Shown piece after piece: positions 24,401 through 36,400 of a DNA stretch of 42,668 nt. The translations under genes and the position numbers were made by a program. The DNA is from Acanthaster planci (taxonomy: Eukaryota; Echinodermata; Asteroidea; Valvatida; Acanthasteridae), in assembly GCF_001949145.1 (NCBI RefSeq), contig NW_019091697.1, positions 126,404 through 169,071 on the forward strand, in the 5' to 3' direction. Below the pieces are notes generated by a model. The model saw nothing but the letters and a program-made list of their open reading frames with translations. It was not told where the DNA came from and made no database searches. The stretch's first letter is position 1. Each line of letters starts with the position of its first letter.

Positions 24401-27400
24401 TGTGGTACATGTACCAGAATTATTTGGGGGGGCTGCAAGGTGACTCTAGGCTAATGTTGAATGTTTCATCGCATTTTGTTGTTTACTACAATATGTCTTC
24501 CGAAATGCACTTTATTTAGCGTAAACATAATAAAAATGGATATTTATAAATCACAAACATATCCACCATGACTAGTGCTCAAGGCACTATATCATTATCC
24601 CAGCTCATCATCAAGGGGCCCGTAAACCTTCCTAAAACCAGCTCAGCTCCCTCAGGAGTATACATTTTGGTGCTGCTATGCCAGGTGCAAACAGCTGATC
24701 AAACAAAATATCCACCTCTTCCCTAGCGGGTACCCTATTACACCCCTGAATGCAGAGAGAGAGAGACCAGTTGGGATAAAGTGGCTTGCCTTATCACGTC
24801 CTACTCAGTTACTACACTGAGTAAATGTTGTGGTTGTAAACACATATTGTGTGTTAAGCACTAAACCTTTGGTCCTTCACTTCATGATTCATAGAGCTGC
24901 TTAAGCACAAAATTTGCTTAAGCGCAAAATTTGCTTAAGTGCAAAAAATCCTTGCTTAAAAACCAAAGGTTACCAGCTCAAAATCTACGTGATTGTCATG
25001 CTTACCAAACGACAGGTGAATACCATTCTAAAACAATATACATCACATGGAGTTGTGGCTGGTAACCTGCTTTGTCAAGCAAGGTTTTTCTCACGCTTAA
25101 GCAAATTTTGTGCTTAAGCAGCTCTATGAAATTGGCCCCGGTTCATTTGCAGGTGAAAACGGCTGTTCCAACAATGAAACCTTGATTGAGACTGGTGTCC
25201 CGCGATGTCCAGAGTATTCCACCATTGGCGTCATCTTGCTGGCCATGTACATGATGCTGAGTAACGTACTGCTGCTGAACCTCCTCATCGCCATGTTCAG
25301 GTGAGACCCAGTCAGTGACGCTCGACTTCAGAGTGGCAGTGATTGTTGCTATTTGTGGCCTCTATTGAAACAATGACTCTATATGTTATATTCAGTAATG
25401 TAACTAGTGTGGAGCTTCTGAGGGGGCACTCATTTTCAAACTATTTCAAACTTTCACTTGGTGGGCACGGGAGCAGGGCACAGAGTTCCATTGTTATGTT
25501 ATGCTACAATAAACAACAACAGAACATTGGAAAAGCGGTTCAAGTTAGATGCACTCCATAAAGAGATCACCAGGCTATTAACCACTTGCTGCGGGGTGGT
25601 TTGAAAAATGCAGTGCACATAATTTGGACTTTTTCAAGATTTTCAGTTTTCAAAATTCTTCAAAAATTCATCATTTCAATTAATGGACGTTTACACCCAC
25701 ATGAATTACTGTCTGGTGGCCACTCTAGTCTAACAGATAAAATCTACTGACGCCTGAGTATTTCAGCCAGGCCTGCAGCCTTGTAAAAAGAGCCCAGTTT
25801 GTGTGGTGTTATGTAACATTCTTTTGTTCACGAACCTGGCACAGTGCACTGCAGACTTCTTTTCAATAGGGGCCAGATTAGCGTGCAGCTAGCGGTGCTG
25901 TGTGGCTCATCGCTGCGGTTGTGGAGTGCTTTTGTCCCCGGTGGTAATCTGCTCACACTAAATGTCCCAAACCGTGGTATACTGTTTCAAAACAAGGCTT
26001 GATTATCTCCACTATTGAGAGTGAAAAAATGTTGGTAATGCCCAGCAGCCTGGTTTTTTGTTTCGAGTGCGGTCTTTTGTAACAAGGCCCAGTTCCTTTT
26101 GTCCGATTTTAGAGACCCCGGCCATGCGTATAAACACACGGTGCCCGAAACCAGATTCCCCGGCGGCAAGTGGTTAAACTCATTGATTCTCATTGCAGCT
26201 ACACCTTCTCGGCTGTCCAGGAGAACACGGATGTTTTCTGGCGGTTCCAGCGCTACGACCTGATAAAGGAGTACTTCAATCGCCCAGCCCTAGTTCCACC
26301 CTTCATCATTGTGGCTCATGTCTTCTTCCTGATTCGCTTCCTGATCCAGAAGATCTGTGGGTCCTGTCTGAAGTACCCTACCAGGGAAATGAGTAAGAGA
26401 CTTCGTGTTTACTAACCAAGCCTTACTTATGGTTGGTTGATGGCTAGGGTGGGGTGGGTTGGGGTTGGGATGGTGGTTGCTAACATTACACCAAATAATT
26501 ATCATTCTGGCCCTCATGGCAGCCCTTGCTCATTAACGGGCCACAGACTCTCTCGCAAATGGCAAAGATTTTCAAGGGTGCACAAGAGCAGCGGATGACA
26601 GTGCAGGTTGGAGTATTCATCAAATTACATGCAGTTAAAGGATTCCTTCATGAGTAGATATCAAATACCTGTACATTGCAGCACCACTAGATAACAAACA
26701 TGAGGGGTCCACCAAAAAAATGTTCAGTGTAGCGATTGTTCAGTACTGAAAGCAATTGTCCGCACACGATGCACCTTTTCCCAGCAGTGTTTGGTAAAGT
26801 GGTGTTGTACCCTACATGTACATGCATACATGCACCTCTCACAAGAATCTCTTCATCAGTGGATTCTTCTGGCGAAAAAGCTTTCAAGGAAAACTGTTGA
26901 AAAAGCACGTTTGACACCCCTTTCTATTTGATTGCCAAAATAGCAGTTTCCATTAACTTTCTCAAAGATTGTGATTAATACATTCCAGTTTGGTTTGGGT
27001 AAGGGACCTCTGTATTCAGAGTATTGGACTTGATTGATCTATCGCTAATCATAGGATGTTTCTTTAACCCTCCTATGCTTTGATGCATTCTTGACACAGT
27101 TGTCATATCAGTCAAAATCAGTCAAATTTCCCATAGGAGTCTGTGTACTGGGGAAAATCGATTGGAAGGCATTTTTTACTGTTTTTGAGGGTTAAAACAC
27201 TAGGATGGTTCATTTTGCATCAAATTGCAAACCTTGTGGCATTAGTACGTAACACTAAAAAAAAGGGACAATTTTGTGGCAGTCAAGCCCCCTAGGGGCC
27301 TGGGTTAAGCTAAGGGTGTACTCCTAAATACAAGAAGATATCAAACTGCACATCATGGTTCTACAAAGGGTGTTGATGCCATGAAATGTCACTCTGCTTT

Positions 27401-30400
27401 CACTTTCAAGTGATGTTCCAATCAGCCTGCAGAAGGTACCGTGGTATTCTCAGGGTACTAAGCACTTGATGTTTAAATCAGGAAGGGCAAACCATTTATT
27501 TTTTCATTTAAAACATCCTTTTCTTTTCCAAATTCCATCTGCTACAAACATACTTTGTCTAGAGATGTGCTTTGTCATTAGGCCATGCGTAAGCCATTTC
27601 TCATAACACATGTCCCTCGCTGTTCATCGTCATGTTGCCTTTCCCGGAATCTAGCCAGCGACAGGCGAACTCAGGCGTCTTACAGGAGAGTGACCAGTAT
27701 ATTGGACGAGATGAGAAAGAGCACTCGTGGAGCTTTTGCCGGGAGAAGACACTTTCGAGTACAGAGTATGCACTCCAGAATGTCTTTGTGCACTGGTGAA
27801 CGATACCCCTGAGCCCGGTTTGAGGCTTTCTCCCCGATCAATGCATGCCGTGACCCTGAAGTGAATGAAACCGGGCCAGACATGGTTTGTTGGAAGTTCC
27901 TGACCCCCCCATTAATCCACACCCTTTGCACGATGTATGATGTACATTGTAAGATCTACAGCCTGCAATTTTAAGCATTTACCTGCTCTGAAAAAGACAG
28001 GTGTACAGTTGATACCGACACATTTGCCACTGGAGATTGGGCACATACTGATAGTGGGGCTTGTTTGTAAAACACTGGGATACCAAATACCCAAGCCCAA
28101 AAGGTGGACACCTGAAAATTCCAACAGCCTCCGTAAAAGGGCAGTATTTCATAAGTTGGTTGCCTACAAGGATAACATGGAAACGTTGAGTTTGCATCCA
28201 AAGAATACCTCAACAGATAACTTTTGATTCTTTTTGTTGGAGTGTAGCACTGCAGAGCATGGCATAGCAGTTTGCAGGGGAATCATGCACTGGCGGAATG
28301 CTGATATCATGTTTCTCATCGGCCATTTCATGGTTTAGGGTGCTGGTATTGACCCAATTTACATCCACCGTCGTTGTGGGCAAGCTTTTCAAGTTTCTCA
28401 AATGGTATAAAGTATTAAAAAAAACAGTGGAGCTAGTACCCAACCACACCTTTATTGTGATGCAGAATGCATGGTTTATGTAAAAAATGAGCCCCACTCT
28501 CAAGTTTACAACATATGTATGGTTACTAACCAAACCCCTGCCTGCTGTAATGGTGGCGGATCTTAGGGTACTGGTGGTCGTCTGGTGTCTAATGTATTGT
28601 GAGCACCTGAGTACATGGGAAACAGTTGCACATTTCCATTCAAACCCATACAAATCACAACCCTGGCAGACGGTCATTGTAATGTTTAAGTGATATGGTG
28701 GTGGCATCCTTCACTGCAAACATCTACATGTAACAAACGAAGCATTTTGCAATAACAATGGATGTTCATTGTTAGTCCACTGTGTTTCTTTTGTTAGATG
28801 TTCATAGTGTTTCCTACCTTTTAAACATCGGGAAGGACCCTTTGGAGACCTCCCCAAACCCTTTTTTCTCTTCATAGCATGCGTTGCCTTCTTGCCTGTC
28901 TTTTATCATAAGTTTGAGGTTGTGGTATCCTGTGTGTTTGACTCCTAACAATGGTAACATCTTGAGACTGAGAACTTACTAACAGTTTGCATTCCTCAAC
29001 CGTTGACTGACCTTGTAGCTGTCTGATTTCATGTTTACAGTGATGGACCCCCAATTGCATCTTCAGTGGTACATGTAAAAGTGAAATCTGGTATTGTCCA
29101 AATGTTGTAGCTGGAAGAATCTTGTGCACTTAAGGAAGTCATTGGCCATGTTGTAGTTCCTACTATGAAGAATGTCTGGGAACTATGGCTGCATGCGAAT
29201 CTGTTGTCCAGGTCTTCGAAATACACTGAGACGCACTGACGATGGACTTAGCAGTAGCTCTGAAAACCTGGTTTGGACACGGTCTGAGACAGAAAAAAAA
29301 TCTCNAAAATTGGCCCCCCTGGCTTTAAATGGTCTTCCTTCAGCCAGATATAACTGTTTTGTGTGTAAAACAGGAAGGGTTTTTGGCCAGACTGTAGAAA
29401 GTTCAGCCTCAGTGAATTTGCTGAGTTCGATAAGTGCACTGTCAACTCCCCCAGTGGTTTAGTAAACTCTTCAATTATGAGTCATGTTTTCCCCTCACAG
29501 AGCAACGCCTCTCCAAGTCTCAGGCCAAGCAGTTGATTCTGTGGGAAGCCTTCAAGAGCGATGACTACGTCGTCAAGGAGAAGAGCCGCCTCCAAAGCGA
29601 CATCAACGAGCAAGTCCGCACCACAAGCGAGAGGTTAGGCTCTTCAGTTGCTTCAGAACGGACCTGAACTCTCAGGATTTTTCCAGATTTTTAGGATTTT
29701 GACCTCATAAGTCTAGATGTTAGAGGCTGAATTTATGCCATCTAGGAGGACAGTTGCCTTGTTAGCTATCAAAAGGTCTTAGAATTCACAGTATTTTATT
29801 GTTGTCATTACTTTCTTTGCATACTTCTTGTTTCTTGGATTTCTCAAGACCTTCCAATCTCAACCTTGTGCAATTCTTCCTCACAGGGTGGAAGACCTCC
29901 TGGGTAAGATGGAGGAACTCTTTGCTGATCCAGAGACTGGGGTTCCTTCCAAAGCCTTAGGACTGCTTGGAGAAAAGGCCTTGGAAGACAGGCTCAACAG
30001 ACTGGAAGATCAGGTATGTTACAAGTGGGTTTCCTATGTTTTGATAAACAAAAATCTAAACAAGAATTATTAAGCTGAACAATTTCAAAAGGGCTTGTAA
30101 TATCTTCATGATAGGTCAGTTCATTTATTCAGTTGAACAGTATGTCAGATTAAGGTCATCACTTTGCTGTTCCCTTATCAAATTCAAGACCGTTTAATAT
30201 GAAGTTGTATACTTGCTTTGGTTACACGGTTTATGATTTTAGGGATTCCATGTTCTGATTTTCAAATTACCAGTACTGAAATATCGATTGTGTTTGAATG
30301 CCACGCCCTGAAATAAGAAAGTAGACAGTACAGCAATGCATGATGGACTAAAGTTCATTGAGGTGGTTTGTGTAGTCCTGGACAAGACACGACAAAACAA

Positions 30401-33400
30401 ACGTATGTGACATGGACATTGTGCCGTGCGTGGGTTGAGACTGAGTTTGCGACTGTAGCCTGACCAGTGTGACATTTAACCTTTGATCCTAGGTGGAAAG
30501 GATCAATCAGGCAGTTGACTGGGTCATTACAGCCCTGAACGACAATCAGCTTGGATCTAAAGATGGCCCACCCTCCCTGAAAGAGATCAAGCCCAGGGAA
30601 GGTAAATGCTTACGTAAAAGTCAGTCAAATGTGTCGCAGGGTCTATACTCCACAATTAGGAGCATCATGTGGAGCACTTGTGCCCAAGGCTTAATACTCA
30701 ACATCTTCTTCTGCCCTTGGCTTGGCAGCTGCCCTGCACTTTCCATTGGGACATGTACCACTGCTGTGATTCAGATATGGCCTAGTGGCCAACATCAAGC
30801 ATCCACACAATCAGTGCCATAGAGTACCGAAGTGTTACGTCACTGTGAACCAGAAAGTACAGTGCAAACGAATGGAGTACGCGCGCGTGTTGGTTCATGC
30901 GCTGGTTCTCGCGCTAATGCCTTTTACACACTAATTGTGGCGCGTGACGTATTCACTTCGGTACTCTATTCTCCAAGAATATTGCTATTCAATTGGCCTT
31001 GGTTTTGTGGGTTTTTCAGAGAGTGATGCCTTTGCAGAGTCTGGTGAGGATCACAAAGTCCCCACGACGCTGGAGGAACTTGGCATGGCATTGCACCAGA
31101 AGTCTCGCTCCAGCCCCTACCCCAGCACTGCTATCAAACGGTTCCCTGTACCTGATGAGAAGGTGCCATGGGAGGTGAGTACTGCAACCACACCCATGCC
31201 ACACCCATAGTGTGCTCCTACCTACCCCTTCCATCACCCCTATGTCAAACTCCTGTCAACTGCCATTATGCATGCCACTCAACCAGAGAAAGCCCCATGG
31301 AAGTGGGTGCCCCAACTAAACCCCTACCTTATCCCCCGACATGCCCCATATCCTACTCCAGGCAGTATCTGATGCAAACTGTATCAAGTGAGCAGTTGCT
31401 AGTCCACCTACTGTAGTTGCGGCTTTCAGTGGAGTGTCCATTAGTGCTGTGCACATCGGCACTGGTTAGTTATGGAAGGTGATGCCTATTTGACCCCCCG
31501 ATTGTAAACAATCAGTAGACACATTATGGGCTTTGGATGCAGTAAGCTGAGTGATGTAAAGGAAAACATGGCACCCATGAATAAAGCTTCTCCCAGTGTA
31601 TAGGGCCTACCATGCCGACTGGTTAAGTGACACCAATGTGTGTGTGGTTGGCCAGAACTTTCTTTGTATTTCAGTGTGTACATGCCATCCAAAATTATAG
31701 AAAGGATCATTTCCCGAGCTTTAAACGTGAGGTCAGCTTCCAGTCACCTGACAAAGTAGGGTCAGCTTATACTTTTCAACCAATCAACAGCCTCCTGCAG
31801 ATTTCTGCTCAAAATGATATCACGAAGTCTAAATTTGCCTCTTGACTAGTGCTCAGGGTCCCATCAAATTGTGTATGCTCACATATAAGAGACGTTCCAG
31901 AACTACACCTCCATTGAACAATAGATGACACTTCAAATGGTGTTAGCTAGTCATTCACTATGTCTACATTGAGTACGGCATACGGGTCACGGGTTTTTGA
32001 TATGTAATGCTCTCAATTTGGGCATACTGTCAGGCAACATGTTGAACCAAACAATCTAGATTCCACATTTTTATGTTGTTCTCCATTCCCCACAATAGTG
32101 CGCCACCAAGAGTTTGCAACATGTTGGCCAATCACAATGCGCGAAATTTGTCGACCCAATGCGCGTTTGGAAAGGGTCGACAAATTTCGCGTGTTATAAT
32201 TGGCCAACGCGTTGCAAACTCTTGGTGGCGCACTATTGTGAATTGCCCGTATTGAGACTCGTCTGTTGATGGTATTACTGCAGTCTATTACTACCGATAC
32301 GGTAAAACAATGTCTTAGATTGATTTGAGTGACTGTCCTGCTTGTAAGTTGTTTAGTTGGTAACCTCCATCTGGTAACCACAGATGAGCTTCCGCAGCTA
32401 CAAGCCAGTCCGCTACACCCATCCCAGCATCTTAGCCATGCCTCACTTCGCTGATGTGGACTTGCTGAAGTATGAGAAACATGAGCGGCCCATGCTGAAC
32501 TTCAACACGCTGGACAAGTCTGTCAACTACGACCGGCAGAGCTTCATGGGCACGTACAACGTTGTGGATGGTATTCCTCAGTGAGTTACTCTTTGAGAAT
32601 TTCCAAGCAATTATCAGGAATAGATGTACTGTGGTAAAGTAAGATTTGGGGACTTGATGAAAAATTTCAAGTGCTTTGTGGCAGTGTACATTCTACAGAA
32701 ACAGTAATACATGTATTGTGAAAAAACCTACAGTAAAATCACCTCGAATCTCTGGGGAATGGACAAAAAATTTGAGTTATCCAAAAGTCGAGTTAAAAGA
32801 AGGTCCCGATTTCTTTTGAAGTTAGGTCATTATTACAGTGTGTATCATAACATGTACCTATACGCTGATGCACAGTTACCGTAAATTTCCCTACGATGAC
32901 TTTTGAAATGACATTGTGGTTATTTTATACTTTGGTGCTACAGGTTTTTGTTCATAGAAAGAGATTTATGCGGATAATTTTTGTTGTCAATCGGCTGATA
33001 AATAACGCATTACATGTACTGTAAATCATTTAAACTGTGTAACTTTGTGTGGCAAATTTTTCTTTTGCGTTGTGCATGTGTGACGCATTGTGGTGGTCCC
33101 ATTTCTGATCCCGCACCGTAATGCAGCACCCTCCACATACGTACTCGGGCGTGGTTTCCCGATGAGTCAGACGACTTTTTTCATCACATGAGGGCGCACC
33201 TTTTTGCGCTTCAATAAAATTTCATAAAAGCAAAAATGCTAGTGTGTCTGTTTTTATGTTTTATTCTTCGTTCGTTATTTTCAAACTTTTGTTTGTTTTT
33301 TTTTGGAGTGAGATTTTTCAAATATTTTCAAATAGAAGCAACCTCCAGGAAACCTAGTGGAACATTGAAATTACTTTTTTTAGTCTTTGCTTGTCTCATC

Positions 33401-36400
33401 CAGAAACCCACGAGGTCGTACTGGAATGGTGGGACGTGGGCTGCTTGGACGATTTGGACCCAATCACGCTGCCGATCCTATTGTTACCAGGTACAGAAAT
33501 TTATAGTTGGTTGAAGTGAAAACTTTTCTACCAGTTGCTGGACTTAAATTCCCTGAAATGACAGGGAAGTGGCAGATGTTATGTTACTTGAGCTGGCATG
33601 TGCAGAGTATCACGTTTCTCTGTATCTTTACATTATTTACGCAAAGTATGTCCAAACAGTTTCCATTCAAATACGTTGGTCTTATTCAAAAGTCGACTGT
33701 ACTGAATGGAAGTGAGGTTAACTTTTAGTTTGGTAACCTGAAAATAAAAATTGCTTTTTTATGACTTCACATATCTGCGTCTGTATCGTAAAATGATGCG
33801 TAAACAAAGCCAATATGCCAAAAGCTAGACACACATTATTCGTTTGGCGTGACCAATGCAAATGCTGCTGACGAATTTTGCCGAGGTTTGTAAGTGCATT
33901 GCACTGCTGATAGAAAATGTGCTATATGTTAATTTGCAGGAGTTGTAAGTTTGCATTGCATTTTAGGATGTATCGTTTGGAATTCGTTCCATCCTATTTC
34001 ATCCTGCATTACAAAGGCTTCCAAATGTTGCCACTCAGTACCTATTTCGTGGTTACTTTGAGCACTGACTTGGCCATGTTCTTCAACAGATGGAAGAAAA
34101 ATCTGGATGGCTCCCAGATGGAGGATGGCGGACTGAAGGTGCTGGAGTTTATTGCCATACAGAGGAAGGACAACCAGCAGTGGGCGATACCAGGGGTATG
34201 TAGGGGACCCACAGGGATACTGGGAGGGGTGTGGTGGGGTACAGATGTCAAGGTGCATATTGCCAGACAGAGGAAGGACAGCCAGCAGATGACAATAATA
34301 CCAGGGGTTATGTAGGGGGACCCACAGGGATACTGGGCGAGGTCGGTATGAGATCTACTGGGTACAGGTGACGAGGTGTTTAGTGGGCAATGCCAGGAAT
34401 ATGTTAGTGGACCCAGAGGGTTATGGGGAATGGATGGGTGTGGGGTGTAGACAAAAATATAATATATAATCAGTGTTCTGAGTTATGTACTTGCTGAGCT
34501 TTCGGTAACTGGGTACCTTCGTCAGGGCAGGCAGATCCAGTTTTGAATGAAGGCAGAAAAATCCACATAATTTTTGTATCGCCGGTACATTAATGGCCGG
34601 ATGCCCAGATACTTGGTCAGCATCTGCTCCTCGATGTGGCCAACAAACAGACAGGCATAACTTGGTCCCCCGCGTGCCCATAGCCACCCTACTGGTCTGA
34701 ATGTAGTGGTCACCGTTGAACGTGAGCACCAATTCAGCCAGACAGAGCAGAGTGCTGGTGGGAGGATCCCGATTCTGGCCGAGATCTAGATAGTGTTTGA
34801 GCGCAGCCAAACCACCTGCGTGGGGAATGGATGTGTCAAGCGATTTCACATCCATGGTAAAAAGAAAGTTGAACTGGGAATTCAAGTTCATCGAACAGAT
34901 GTAGAGCGTGGTTAGAATCCTTGACATAGCTGGGGAGCATTTTGACAATGGGTTTTAGAATGGTGTCAAGGAAGTTGGATATCAATTCAGTGGAACAACT
35001 ACAAGCAGACACGATTGGGCGGCCTGGATTTCCGGATTTGTGAATTTTGGGTAGCAAGTAGAAGACTGCCATGCGTGAGTTGGGAATGACCAGTTTGATT
35101 GCGTTGGGGGGAGGTCACCAGAGTCAATGAAACCTCGGACAGTGGTAGCAACAATATCTTGATGCTCTAGTGTAAGGTTGCGGTCAGACAGTTGACATAC
35201 AAGTCCTTACGCCAGACCACCGTAGCGCCACCCTTGTCCGCTCGCTTAATGATGATAATATCATTGTTCTTAAGAGACCTCAGTGCTTCTTGTTCAGCCA
35301 ATGAAATGTTGATGCGCCAGAGGCTCTATTTGAAATGAAGACATTTGATTTCCTCAAGGCAGTTTTTAATGACGCGATCAAGGGTTTTGTTAAGATCAGA
35401 GGCTGGACACCAGGTGGACTTTGTGGGGGCAAGCTTAGCAATGACCTTAGACAAGTCTTCATTCTGAGTAGACATACCCGAATCAGAGCGAACTGACCTG
35501 GAGTCCTTGTCGTGGAAGAAAGCTCGCAGACGCATACGGCAGAAGAACTTCTCGACATCCTGATGGGTGGTGAACTCGTCCCATCAGTTCTTCAGCGTGA
35601 TGAAATTCAGTCCATGCTTGAGGACAGAAAGTTTGCCATCAGTTAGGGGAAGATCTGGTGGGATGGTAACTACCAAACTCTTTTGGTTAGCGTTGTTCGT
35701 TGACGTGGGCGTACAATGAGATTTTTCTGATTTGAGCTTGGGGTACTGAGATTTGTGTTTCTTGATTTTAGTTGCTTCGAGAGCGGCATGAAGTTCGTGA
35801 TTTAGGTTGTGAATTGTGTCCCTGATGATGTAAGCCCTACAGCCATCGGCGACATCATAAAGATGTCGTCGGCACCAGTCAGTGGTGTTACTCAAGTTAT
35901 CAATGCACTCACACAGTTTGAACCTACACCTCATGATCTTACGTGAGGTGGAGTGTAAAATGCGGTGAATAGTATCACGATAAGAACTCTCACCCGGGTT
36001 GAGATGAGAAGGCTGGATTTACCAGATCTTGACTGCGTATGGGGTGTGGTGGGTACAGGTGACAAGGTGTTGATTGCCAAATAGATAAAGAGGAAGTGAA
36101 AGATTTGGGGGAATATACAATTACTCTGTGTTTTTTAGGGCATGGTTGAGCCGGGGGCCGTCGTCAATGAGACACTGAGGAGAGAATTTGGCGAGGAAGC
36201 CATGGGATCGCTGGACAAGTCTCCTGAGGAGAAAGTCGCCATCCAGAAGAAGATTGAAGACCTCTTCAAGCACGGTGTGGAGGTAAGACCATTTTTTTGT
36301 AGTTCTCATAATTACTGCAGATATTTTACTAGTTGTTGACTGCAGGAATTTTCTCTTTTATCCTCATCAGTTGTATTATCTGATTAGTGTACCCTGAATT

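Noticed and set aside
27585-27931. Overlapping 75- and 83-residue frames on opposite strands
   Set aside because: Arg/Ser-rich translations without a domain, inside an intron, with no splice support.
28210-28707. 165-residue open frame on the minus strand, overlapping open frames on the plus strand
   Set aside because: No recognisable domain, no convincing splice context, located within a long intron; open frames on both strands of the same low-stop stretch suggest chance.
34421-34948. 175-residue minus-strand frame as a host gene
   Set aside because: The sequence is Penelope-type reverse transcriptase palm, frameshifted relative to its neighbours; it belongs to a dead mobile element.
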